This document shows, one piece after another, positions 56,280 through 64,000 of a stretch of DNA of 64,000 bases. A model generated the notes under the pieces. It was not told where the DNA came from. It ran no database searches and worked only from the letters and a program-made list of their open reading frames with translations. This stretch comes from CBDDCA01 sp965218205 (GTDB lineage Bacteria > Spirochaetota > Spirochaetia > WTKD01 > G963693115). The position numbers were made by a program, and so were the translations under genes. How positions within the stretch are numbered: position 1 is the stretch's first letter; every line of letters begins with the position of its first letter. The stretch lies in the NCBI GenBank assembly GCA_965218205.1, contig OZ244590.1:682001-746000 (forward strand). Direction: 5' to 3'.

Positions 56280-56987
56280 ATGTTAGAATTTAAGAGCGTA
56301 TCATTTTCTTACACAGATTCTCCTCCTCTTTTTAATGCTTGTAATATTTGTATTAACGCTAATGAAATAGTATTTGTTGTCGGTGTAAATGGATCAGGAA
56401 AATCTACATTTCTTAAATTGGCAGCAGGAATCCTCACTCCTCAATCAGGGAGTATACAGTACCCTACTGATACTGTTCGTATAGGGTATCATCAGCAGGA
56501 TGTACATATTGCTAATACTATACCTCTTTCGGTAGAAGAGATGGTGAGTATGGGGAGAGTTACTCCTAAAAAATTTTTCTTTAACAAACAAGATAAAGCA
56601 ATAATAAGACAATGCTTACAACAGGTACAGCTAGAATCAATAGCGAAAAAAAATATACATACTATCTCTCGTGGACAATTTCAACGTGTACTGCTTGCAC
56701 GGGTACTAGCATCGCAACCATCTATTGTTATTATGGATGAACCAGAAGAGTTTCTTGACGCTGTATCTCGTGATACATTAAGCTCTCTTATCCAAACCTT
56801 AAGTAAAGACATAACATTTCTTATATCAAGTCATAATTTTGATTTTATTTTTTCTCTTGCAGATCGTATAATATGTATTACCAACCCATATCAGAATCAA
56901 GAAGATCATAAATTTTTTGAGTTTTTAGAAAAGCAAAATAATACAATCATGGTAGAACATTTATGCTCTACCCATGAAGGAAAGTAA
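56280..56987 (+). CDS. znuC: Zinc/manganese ABC transporter ATP-binding protein
   Basis: 235 residues, single ABC domain: Walker A GVNGSGKSTF, Q-loop YHQQDVH, Walker B IVIMDEPEEFLD, switch His in ISSHNFDF. The signature reads ISRGQFQR instead of LSGGQ, a tolerated but unusual variant. Its stop overlaps the start of znuB by one base (TAATG). Confidence 0.9.
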   Translation: MLEFKSVSFSYTDSPPLFNACNICINANEIVFVVGVNGSGKSTFLKLAAGILTPQSGSIQYPTDTVRIGYHQQDVHIANTIPLSVEEMVSMGRVTPKKFFFNKQDKAIIRQCLQQVQLESIAKKNIHTISRGQFQRVLLARVLASQPSIVIMDEPEEFLDAVSRDTLSSLIQTLSKDITFLISSHNFDFIFSLADRIICITNPYQNQEDHKFFEFLEKQNNTIMVEHLCSTHEGK

Positions 56988-57808
56988 TGGATACTACAAA
57001 TAAAGTAATACTATGGCTTTTGCCGTTCTTCTTTTTATGTCTTCTTGTTGGAGTACTTTCTAGTTTAGTGGGAGTAGTGATATATCGAAGAAATTTTTCT
57101 GCTGTAATAGGGGGGCTTACTCATTTTTTGCTTGGTCCTATTGCTATAGCTTTTTTTATTCAACATATCACTTCTATTAAAATAAATCCATATATATTTA
57201 GTGCTGTAATAGCTTCTATTGTTATGCTGCTACTTCCTCTTAATGAAAATGGTGAATTACGACAAGCACAGCATATGAACATTTTATGGAGTTTTGGTAT
57301 GGCTTTAGGGGTCATATTTTTATATATATCGCCTAATTTTACTAATTTAGATTTTTTTCTTTTTGGAAACATCATAACAATTTCTCAAAATAATATGTAT
57401 CTGCTTATTATTCTCACTATTGCGAGTATTTTTTTCTTTTCGTTATTTCATGTCAAATTAAGCTATTTAGGAATCGATGACATTTTTCTAAAAGTAAGAG
57501 GAATCAATACACTGTTGTATCATAAGATACAAATGGTAGTCATAACAATAAGTATTGTTTTATTACTTCAAATTCTGGGAATTTTACTATTACTTACTAT
57601 TGTCACTTTGCCTACACTTATTGCTGCAATGTTTGCAAAAAGTTATAGGACAGTACTTCTATTTTCTATTGGAATTTCGGTATTGGTATTAAGTATTTCT
57701 CTGATATGTAGTTTTCTTTTTAATATACCAATAAGCTCTTTTGCTGCATTATTCTTTTGTTGTATTTTTTTTATATCTAAGATAATTGCACTCTTGTGTA
57801 AGTCATAA
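56987..57808 (+). CDS. znuB: Zinc/manganese ABC transporter permease
   Basis: 273 residues with seven to eight hydrophobic helices, ABC-3 family: SLVGVVIYRRNFSAVIGGLTHFLLG at the N-terminus and LLLTIVTLPTLIAAMFAKSYR, the loop that contacts the ATPase. Translationally coupled to znuC. It converges on nrnA with 11 bases between. Confidence 0.9.
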   Translation: MDTTNKVILWLLPFFFLCLLVGVLSSLVGVVIYRRNFSAVIGGLTHFLLGPIAIAFFIQHITSIKINPYIFSAVIASIVMLLLPLNENGELRQAQHMNILWSFGMALGVIFLYISPNFTNLDFFLFGNIITISQNNMYLLIILTIASIFFFSLFHVKLSYLGIDDIFLKVRGINTLLYHKIQMVVITISIVLLLQILGILLLLTIVTLPTLIAAMFAKSYRTVLLFSIGISVLVLSISLICSFLFNIPISSFAALFFCCIFFISKIIALLCKS

Positions 57809-57819
57809 AGCAGAGGATA

Positions 57820-58824
57820 TTATATTTTGTAAGAATCAAAAAACTCCATAAGATTGTTCCATGTTTCATCAAGTGTTTTTGTTATAGTAAAGCCTGCTGC
57901 ATTTTTGTGTCCACCGCCACCGTAATGTTTTGCTAATGCTCCAACATCTACTTTGTTTAGTGAACGTAATCCTATTTTACATGAGATGCTCCCGTTATCA
58001 TTTATTATTTCTTGTATGTACACTACCATTTCTACTTTTTGTGTACCCTGTAGGAGCTGATAAATTTCATAGGTTTGTGGAATATCGTCTAAATGTACTG
58101 CATCATTGTGGCTCAGATAGCTCATAATGATACGATTATTGTTTACTCTTTTTGCGCGCTCTAATACTTTTGCAATAATTTTTCGAGAGAGAAACGTATG
58201 TCCGTAGCCAATTTGCTGATAAATTTCTGCAGCACTTACTCCCAATGTGGTAAGTTCGGCAGCAGTAAGGAACGGTTCAGGGTTGTTTTCTCTTGTAAAC
58301 CGAAAGAAACCAGTATCGGTAAGTAAGCCTAGAAATAAAAAATATGCATCTTCTTTGCGAGGGGTAATTCCGTACTCCTTAAATAAACGATATACAAGCA
58401 ATGTATTGGCTGGGGCAGTAAAGTCTATGTATCGTACCTTACCATAACTATCACCAGAAGCATGATGATCTATAACCGCTGCAGGAAGGTGATAAATAGG
58501 ATCAAACACTTTCCCCATTCTATCAGGAGATGAACAGTCAACACAGAGTATAGCTGCTTTTATGGTATCAGAAACATGTGGACAATGATCAAGAGAAGTA
58601 TAAAAAAGAGATTGATATGTTTGAACAACAAAATCATTAAAAGGACCAGCAGAAAGCAAAATGCTTTTTTTTCCTAGCTGTGTTACTAGTCCAGCAAGTG
58701 CCAACTGTGATCCAATACAATCTCCATCAGGCTTTTCATGACCGATGATGTAAAATAGTTCGTAAGAATCAATAAACTGCTTTACTTTTTTTAGTGAGGT
58801 ATCTTTGTTCGTAGTGCGTTTCAT
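57820..58824 (-). CDS. nrnA: DHH/DHHA1 phosphoesterase, NrnA type
   Basis: 334 residues. DHH domain motifs HEKPDGDCIGSQLAL, CVDCSSPDRMG and AVIDHHASGDSYG coordinate Mn; the DHHA1 domain ends with GGGGHKNAAGF, which binds substrate. NrnA enzymes degrade oligoribonucleotides and dephosphorylate pAp in the cytoplasm. It follows a gene for a secreted protein on the same strand at 12 bases. Confidence 0.93.
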   Translation of the reverse strand: MKRTTNKDTSLKKVKQFIDSYELFYIIGHEKPDGDCIGSQLALAGLVTQLGKKSILLSAGPFNDFVVQTYQSLFYTSLDHCPHVSDTIKAAILCVDCSSPDRMGKVFDPIYHLPAAVIDHHASGDSYGKVRYIDFTAPANTLLVYRLFKEYGITPRKEDAYFLFLGLLTDTGFFRFTRENNPEPFLTAAELTTLGVSAAEIYQQIGYGHTFLSRKIIAKVLERAKRVNNNRIIMSYLSHNDAVHLDDIPQTYEIYQLLQGTQKVEMVVYIQEIINDNGSISCKIGLRSLNKVDVGALAKHYGGGGHKNAAGFTITKTLDETWNNLMEFFDSYKI

Positions 58825-58836
58825 AGAGAGGAGCTA

Positions 58837-59361
58837 CTAATAAACTTCTATAGTTTTAGTTTTTTGATTTTCAAATTCCTGCTTTATCTCCTCATCTAAA
58901 CGTGAACGAAGCTCTGGAGGGAGGTAGCTTAAAGGAGCATTAAGATCTTTTTTTGTAAGGTGTACTTTTATTTCTTTTATTTGATTTCCATCATAATAAA
59001 AAAATTCAATATAAGGAGCATTGAGGTTTTTGTATAAAGGCGATAGTTGTGCATATATCTCAGTAACTGTTGTATCTTCGGGGCGGGTGTTAAGAGGAAG
59101 AAACCAATCGTGTGGGATATATAATGGAGTACTAAACGCTCGCTTATCAGTACTTGGTCGTGGCTTATCAGTGCTAGGATAGCTTTCGTAATATACGATA
59201 ACCCCGTATTTAGTCTTAAACATTGAATAGATAGGGCGAACAACTGAATAAATATCACTTTTAGGTTCTTGAGGTTCTTCATACTCTTGAGAAAAGAGAG
59301 GGAGAGAAGCTACACTCCATAACAGTGGAATTAATATAAGTAAAGAAATAGTTTTTTTCAT
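58837..59361 (-). CDS. Secreted protein of unknown function
   Basis: 174 residues; signal peptide MKKTISLLILIPLLWSVASLPLFS. The mature part is hydrophilic; PSTDKPRPSTDKR is a short internal duplication and the C-terminal 40 residues are strongly charged. No family recognised. It lies upstream of nrnA in the same transcriptional direction; a functional link is not evident. Confidence 0.7.
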   Translation of the reverse strand: MKKTISLLILIPLLWSVASLPLFSQEYEEPQEPKSDIYSVVRPIYSMFKTKYGVIVYYESYPSTDKPRPSTDKRAFSTPLYIPHDWFLPLNTRPEDTTVTEIYAQLSPLYKNLNAPYIEFFYYDGNQIKEIKVHLTKKDLNAPLSYLPPELRSRLDEEIKQEFENQKTKTIEVY

Positions 59362-59398
59362 TTTTTTCTCCGTTTGTATGTAATTATACTATGTTTTT

Positions 59399-60331
59399 TT
59401 ATCTGATACAAGTTATTAAAAGTGATTTTGCTATTATTTTTTTATTTTTTGCTTGTACCCATACTAGAGAATTATCGGAATCTATTACTGCATTGCTTAC
59501 CTCTTTTTCTCTTTTTGCAGGAAGACAGTGTAAAAATATTGCATTGTTGGTATGTTCCATAAGTGTAGGAGTTACTGCATAGTCCTTAAAATCTTGCTCA
59601 CGTGTGTTTTGTTCATGTAATGTGTTCATTGATGCCCAAACATCAGTATATACTATATCAGCCTGCTTTGTTGCTATATGTGGATTAGTTTCCATATGTA
59701 AGAACTTTTGTGTAGGATCAAAAGAGCTATACATATCAAGTAATTGTTGTGACGGTAAGTATTTTTTTGGAGCACATAATGTTATGTGTATGCCATAGAG
59801 GAGGCATATTTTTGTAAGTGATATTGCAACATTATTGATAGTATCTCCAATAAAAGTAAGGCGAAGTTTTGTATTGCTTCCAAAATGCTGTTGTATAGTA
59901 AACAAGTCACTAAGAGCCTGACTAGGATGGTTTTCATTTGTAAGAGCATTGATGATAGCAGTATTGGAGTATGTATGTAAGGTATGCAAACTTGTATATT
60001 CATATCCACGGTATACGATTGCATCATACATAGCCCCCAATAATCGTGCGGTATCTTCCATACTTTCGTTATTTGCTAATTGTGTAGTCTGAGAAGAAAG
60101 AAAGCTGACATGAGCCCCTAACTCAACCCCAGCAAGTTCAAAGGCAATACGTGTTCTTGTAGATAGCTTTTCAAATAATAAGACTATATTTTTATGTTTC
60201 AAACTATAAGGAGAATGCTGCGTATCAATAGCAGTGTTCTCTCTTTTGTTGTCTACAAGATTGTGTGCTATATATAGATTTTCATCTAAAAAATCTTTTG
60301 TGTTTTTTGTTATGTGTAAGAATGATTGCAT
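59399..60331 (-). CDS. argF: Ornithine carbamoyltransferase
   Basis: 310 residues. Carbamoyl-phosphate motif STRTRIAFE, then ENHPSQALSDL, YTDVWASM and the ornithine-side HCLPAKR are intact. It forms citrulline from ornithine, or the reverse in arginine deiminase catabolism. No other arg or arc gene is in the window, so the direction of use cannot be told. A TATAAT lies only three bases before the ATG, which leaves the real start of transcription unclear. Confidence 0.94.
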   Translation of the reverse strand: MQSFLHITKNTKDFLDENLYIAHNLVDNKRENTAIDTQHSPYSLKHKNIVLLFEKLSTRTRIAFELAGVELGAHVSFLSSQTTQLANNESMEDTARLLGAMYDAIVYRGYEYTSLHTLHTYSNTAIINALTNENHPSQALSDLFTIQQHFGSNTKLRLTFIGDTINNVAISLTKICLLYGIHITLCAPKKYLPSQQLLDMYSSFDPTQKFLHMETNPHIATKQADIVYTDVWASMNTLHEQNTREQDFKDYAVTPTLMEHTNNAIFLHCLPAKREKEVSNAVIDSDNSLVWVQAKNKKIIAKSLLITCIR

Positions 60332-60361
60332 ACGATTATATCCATATGTATAGTATAAGCA

Positions 60362-61726
60362 TTACCCTAGTGAGCGAGCAGTAGGACTAATTGTCAGATA
60401 TTCTATAAGAGGTTCTAGCTCTTGTTCTATACATTCTTTTGTAATAGTAACTTTGCATATTTGATTTTGAGAGGGCGATGTAAACATGACATTTAGCAAT
60501 ATTTTTTCAATAATAGCTCGAATACCGCGAGCTCCAATTTTTTGTGTATACGCTTTTTCTGCTATTGCTTGTTTTGCCGACTCTTGTACTATCAGTTCAA
60601 TGTTGTTATACGCAAATACTGTTTGCATTTGTTTGATAATTGAATTTTTTGGTTCTACAAGAATTTTATACAAAGTGTCTATGGTATGTTCTTGTAATGT
60701 CGCTACTATAGGCACTCTTCCTATGAGTTCGGGGACAAGTCCAAAGTTAATTAAATCATCAGGATGAATGTTTTCTAATATTGTTTTTTCTTGTAATGGA
60801 GAATGGATATTCTTTTGCTCTTTTTGTTGAGCACGTTCAAACCCTACATTTGTATCATATATGCGTGCAGATACTATTTCATCAAGTCCAACAAATGCAC
60901 CACTACAAATAAACAATATATTGGAAGTATCCATTTTGATAGTACTCTGGTTAGGATGTTTCCTTCCTCCCTGTGGAGGAATAGAGGCAACAGTACCCTC
61001 AATAATTTTCAGTAGAGCATGTTGTACGCCTTCGCCTGATACATCTCTTGTAATGGAGGTATTTTTTGTTTTACGTGTAATTTTGTCTATTTCGTCTATA
61101 AAGATTATTCCATGCGAGGCCTGTTCTATATTGTTATCTGCTGCTTGATATAACTTTAACAAAACATTTTCTACGTCTTCTCCGACATACCCTGCTTCAG
61201 TCAGTGAGGTTGCATCAGCAATAGCAAAAGGAACATGCAATAGTTGAGCTAATGTTTTTGCGAGAAGTGTTTTTCCTGTTCCCGTAGGGCCTATGAGGAG
61301 AATATTTGATTTTTCAAGCTGTATATCGTCTGTCTGTGTATGCAAAGGAAATTTATTTTTTTTCTTTTTTGTAGAAGAGGAGTGTGTTTTTTCTGCTGCT
61401 TCTTGTTCTCTTTGTCTCACCTTATTGTTATGATAGATTCTCATATAATGATTATAGGCTGCTACAGAGAGTACTTTTTTTGCATAAGTTTGTCCTACAA
61501 TAAACTGATCAAGGTATTTTTTTATTTTTTCAGGAGGAGGAGGGCTTGAGTAATCTTTATAATTAAACTCATTATTTTTTTCTTTATCAAGAGTGCTAAA
61601 GAAATTATATCCAAATATAATACATTCTTCACAGATGACTGCGTTAGGGGCCTGAATAAGCCTTCGTTTTAGATCTTCTTTGTTACCACAAAAAGAACAT
61701 TTTTTTTGTTTTGTCGATTTTTCCAT
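60362..61726 (-). CDS. clpX: ATP-dependent protease ATP-binding subunit ClpX
   Basis: 454 residues. N-terminal zinc finger Cys10, Cys13, Cys32, Cys35; AAA+ domain with Walker A GPTGTGKT, Walker B IIFIDEIDKI, the pore loop AGYVGEDVE and sensor-2 region GARGIRAIIE. A Lys-rich insert lies between the zinc domain and Walker A. The ClpP-docking loop is present as IGR-V/LGRVP-like LIGRVP context. It unfolds substrates for ClpP, encoded 93 bases upstream in the same direction. Confidence 0.96.
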   Translation of the reverse strand: MEKSTKQKKCSFCGNKEDLKRRLIQAPNAVICEECIIFGYNFFSTLDKEKNNEFNYKDYSSPPPPEKIKKYLDQFIVGQTYAKKVLSVAAYNHYMRIYHNNKVRQREQEAAEKTHSSSTKKKKNKFPLHTQTDDIQLEKSNILLIGPTGTGKTLLAKTLAQLLHVPFAIADATSLTEAGYVGEDVENVLLKLYQAADNNIEQASHGIIFIDEIDKITRKTKNTSITRDVSGEGVQHALLKIIEGTVASIPPQGGRKHPNQSTIKMDTSNILFICSGAFVGLDEIVSARIYDTNVGFERAQQKEQKNIHSPLQEKTILENIHPDDLINFGLVPELIGRVPIVATLQEHTIDTLYKILVEPKNSIIKQMQTVFAYNNIELIVQESAKQAIAEKAYTQKIGARGIRAIIEKILLNVMFTSPSQNQICKVTITKECIEQELEPLIEYLTISPTARSLG

Positions 61727-61819
61727 TATATGTTTCCTTACTTATATACTATAATAAATAGGGGACTTAGGTAAGTATATTATAATAACTATTGAATGTT
61801 TTTTTCACTATATAGGGAG

Positions 61820-62461
61820 CTATTGTTGCTTTTTCTCTTGAATAGTGTTACGATTATTAACAATTTCGTCAATAATGCCATATTCTAGTGCTTGCTGTGC
61901 GGACATGTAATAATCACGTTCTATATCCTTAGAAATTACTTCTTTCTCTTTTTTTGTATGATATGCAAGATATTCTGTAATTTGATCTTTGATACGAAGC
62001 ATCTCTTTCGTCTGTAGGTGTATATCTGATGCTTGTCCTTCGACTCCACCCCATGGTTGATGGAGCATTACTCGTGAAGAAGGAAGTGCTTTTCGTAATC
62101 CTGTTTTTCCTGCAGCAAGCAGAAATGCTCCCATAGATACTGCTTGTCCCATACATATTGTTTGTATAGGATTGTTAAGGTATTGCAAAGTATCGTATAT
62201 TGCAAGCCCTGCAGTTACCGCACCACCGGGAGAATTGATATATACATTGATAATTTTTTCAGACGACTCAGATTCAAGGTATAGTAGCTGTGCTATAACA
62301 AGATTAGCAACATGATCATCAATAACTCCACCAATAAATATGATCCTTTCTTTTAGTAATCGTGAATATATATCAAATGATCGTTCATGTCCGCCAGTTC
62401 GTTCCACTACTATAGGAACTAACATATTATGGGGGGGAGTTATATTATTTATCATGGTCAT
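61820..62461 (-). CDS. clpP: ATP-dependent Clp protease proteolytic subunit
   Basis: 213 residues. Catalytic Ser in GQAVSMGAFLL, His in MLHQPWGG, and Asp in the C-terminal DIERDYYMSAQQA segment. It forms the double heptamer degraded into by ClpX. Starts at 62461 or 62455; both lie inside the end of tig (17-base overlap), indicating coupling in the tig-clpP-clpX order common in bacteria. Confidence 0.96.
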   Translation of the reverse strand: MTMINNITPPHNMLVPIVVERTGGHERSFDIYSRLLKERIIFIGGVIDDHVANLVIAQLLYLESESSEKIINVYINSPGGAVTAGLAIYDTLQYLNNPIQTICMGQAVSMGAFLLAAGKTGLRKALPSSRVMLHQPWGGVEGQASDIHLQTKEMLRIKDQITEYLAYHTKKEKEVISKDIERDYYMSAQQALEYGIIDEIVNNRNTIQEKKQQ

Positions 62462-63875
62462 CTTTTGCTTCTTTTTCTTGTAATGCTATATATTCACTCA
62501 GTGAAAGAGAAGTGCCTTTTTCTTCTTTGCATTGTTGTATGACAGCGTTAAATGCTTTTTTTTCATCCTGTTCATATTGTATTTGTTGCATAAGATTATT
62601 CTTTTTGTAGTAATCAATAATTTCATCAGCATTACGTTCATGTGTTTCAGCTTCTTTACGCAAGATTTCTTCGGCTTCTTCACTACTTGTTTTTACTTTT
62701 GCTTGTTCTATCATTTTTGCTATGATAAACTGCTCTGTTACTTGCACAATAGCATCTGCACGCCATACTTCTGTTAATTCTTCTTTTGTTTTTTGCAGTG
62801 TAGAGAGTAATGTATCGACATCAGTGCCTGATTGTTGTGCAAAACGCTTAAGATGAGAATTAAGCTGTAACTGTACCGCTGATTGAGGTATTTCAATAGT
62901 AGATTCTTTCTTTAAGTAGCTAAGAATAGTCTGCTGTTTTGATGAAAATTGCAGTGTTTCTGCACGTTCCTGTAATTGTGTAGTAATATCTTTTTTTAGT
63001 GCATCAAGTGTTTCGTATTTTTCATTGATATCTTGAGCAAGTTCGTCATTAATATCAGGTTTTTTTCTTTCTTGTATATTCTGTACTGTTATTTCAACCG
63101 TAAACGATCTGCCTGCAAGCGAAGGAATTTCATACTCTTCAGAAAATTCTTGGGGAACATGTATTGTATCAGATACTTTTTTTCCTATAAGAGCATCACT
63201 TATATTCTTTTCATGCTGTGCTTTGCTTGCTCCTAAGGTGATTGTATACTTTTCATTTTTCGTGTCTTCTATGGGGGTATTCTCTGCATCAAGTTCAATA
63301 TAGCTACCAATAACAATATTCCCTTCTTCTGCGGCTCCTTGTTTTTCTACCGAAAATGTATTTTGTTCTTGTAATATTTTCAATTCTTTCTGTATATCGT
63401 CTTCACTTATTTGTATGTTATGTGTGGTAAGGGTGAGTGTATCTGTACTAGCAAGCTCTATATCAGGGTATCTATCATATATAAGGGTGAAACTAAAATC
63501 TTCGGTAGGGACAATAGGCGTTTTTTCATCAAGATTGACTGCTTTAGGAGTTGCATAGCTCAGTGGGGGATAGCTCAGTGAGGGAATAACGGCAGTAAAT
63601 GCTTCATTTGCTATAGAATCAAAGAATTTTGCACGTATATAGTCGGAAAATTTATTGAGTAAGACTGATTCAGGGATATGTCCTTTACGAAACCCTTTTA
63701 TGTTTGCTTCTTTTTGTAGCTCTTTGATTATTTTTTTATATGTTTTCTGTACTATATCTTTAGGGATAGTGATGGTAAGTTCTACTTGTGCATTTTCGAG
63801 TTTTTTTTCTGTATGAGAATAAGGGGATGATGCAGGAATATTATTTTGTGTATTTTCTTGTATTTTAGAATCCAC
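62445..63875 (-). CDS. tig: Trigger factor
   Basis: 476 residues from GTG 63875 (GGAG ten bases upstream). The ribosome-binding domain has IKGFRKGHIPESVL (the GFRKG signature); the FKBP-like domain covers about 180-265 (EEGNIVIGSYIELDA ... SLAGRSFTVEITV), followed by the helical C-terminal chaperone domain. The frame continues upstream to an ATG at 63962, but that part overlaps tRNA-Gly and has no family counterpart. A nascent-chain chaperone; first gene of tig-clpP-clpX. Confidence 0.95.
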   Translation of the reverse strand: MDSKIQENTQNNIPASSPYSHTEKKLENAQVELTITIPKDIVQKTYKKIIKELQKEANIKGFRKGHIPESVLLNKFSDYIRAKFFDSIANEAFTAVIPSLSYPPLSYATPKAVNLDEKTPIVPTEDFSFTLIYDRYPDIELASTDTLTLTTHNIQISEDDIQKELKILQEQNTFSVEKQGAAEEGNIVIGSYIELDAENTPIEDTKNEKYTITLGASKAQHEKNISDALIGKKVSDTIHVPQEFSEEYEIPSLAGRSFTVEITVQNIQERKKPDINDELAQDINEKYETLDALKKDITTQLQERAETLQFSSKQQTILSYLKKESTIEIPQSAVQLQLNSHLKRFAQQSGTDVDTLLSTLQKTKEELTEVWRADAIVQVTEQFIIAKMIEQAKVKTSSEEAEEILRKEAETHERNADEIIDYYKKNNLMQQIQYEQDEKKAFNAVIQQCKEEKGTSLSLSEYIALQEKEAKDDHDK

Positions 63876-63920
63876 GATGATATTTCTCCAATTATAAATA
63901 ATGTTTGTTGTAATAAGAAA

Positions 63921-63992
63921 AGCGAGAAACGGGATTTGAACCCGCGACATCCACCTTGGCAAGGTGGCGCTCTACCACTGAGCTATTCTCGC
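63921..63992 (-). tRNA. tRNA-Gly (anticodon GCC)
   Basis: Minus strand: acceptor GCGAGAA pairs with TTCTCGC, anticodon stem CCACC/GGTGG with loop TTGCCAA, T-loop GTTCAAATC, discriminator U. CCA is not encoded. It lies 46 bases before the trigger-factor start. Confidence 0.96.
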
Positions 63993-64000
63993 GTTAGTCT

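Noticed and set aside
63876..63962. 29-residue N-terminal extension of trigger factor
   Set aside because: It runs into tRNA-Gly and is unlike any trigger-factor N-terminus; GTG 63875 has a ribosome-binding site.

Overview
The window is A+T-rich chromosomal DNA of a diderm bacterium. Outer-membrane-type proteins, many lipoproteins, an OmpA-domain protein with FlgD-like Ig repeats and large BspA/DUF285 surface lipoproteins suggest a host-associated spirochaete of Treponema type. That is an inference from protein style; no rRNA or other decisive marker is present. There is no insertion sequence, prophage or CRISPR array.

Layout. 1-1,400: 3' end of a giant surface lipoprotein gene (paralog A). 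1,500-4,500: ndk, tRNA-Cys, a beta-barrel-like protein, a PPC/DUF296 protein, bioY and a DUF6314-like protein. 4,600-14,500: a nitrate and molybdenum-cofactor island, with narK, a cytoplasmic molybdopterin nitrate reductase and mobA on the plus strand, facing a minus-strand operon moaA-moaC-moaD-moaE-moeB-tauE-mog-moeA. 14,600-20,900: two envelope proteins, clpB, and a 62-residue protein with 16 cysteines. 21,100-25,800: giant lipoprotein B. 25,800-33,600: prmC/prfA, lipA, ligA, a flavoprotein and an unknown protein. 33,700-40,200: lipoprotein C and giant lipoprotein D. 40,200-46,800: a ribose-type operon (rbsK divergent from rbsA-C-B), a hydrolase, a queuosine-precursor transporter and a small membrane protein. 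47,000-51,100: a lipoprotein with ten FN3 repeats (E). 51,100-55,000: a DHFR-like protein, a CofE/FolC2-like ligase, a binding protein and purB. 55,100-57,800: a zinc/manganese ABC importer. 57,800-64,000: nrnA, a secreted protein, argF, clpX, clpP, tig and tRNA-Gly.

The main novelty is the surface-lipoprotein family. Giants B and D have G15 and G14 tracts between a Shine-Dalgarno-preceded start codon and the lipoprotein signal peptide. Only tract lengths of 1 modulo 3 join the frames, so both read as OFF here. Paralog C has GGGAGA at the same place and is fixed ON. Lipoprotein E instead has a T16 run inside its promoter spacer. A, B, C and D share one 3' architecture of DUF285 cassettes (5, 4, 6 and 4 units), a cysteine cap and a common terminator hairpin. 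Their FN3 portions are strikingly T-poor while the DUF285 tails have ordinary composition. Together this looks like a phase- and recombination-variable surface system.

Other observations are a metallothionein-like gene, a 22-bp repeat confined to three divergent intergenic regions, several consensus promoters placed for leaderless mRNAs, GGAGGA codons that encode C-terminal Gly-Gly and also act as the next gene's ribosome-binding site, and a probable FolC2-type folate module.
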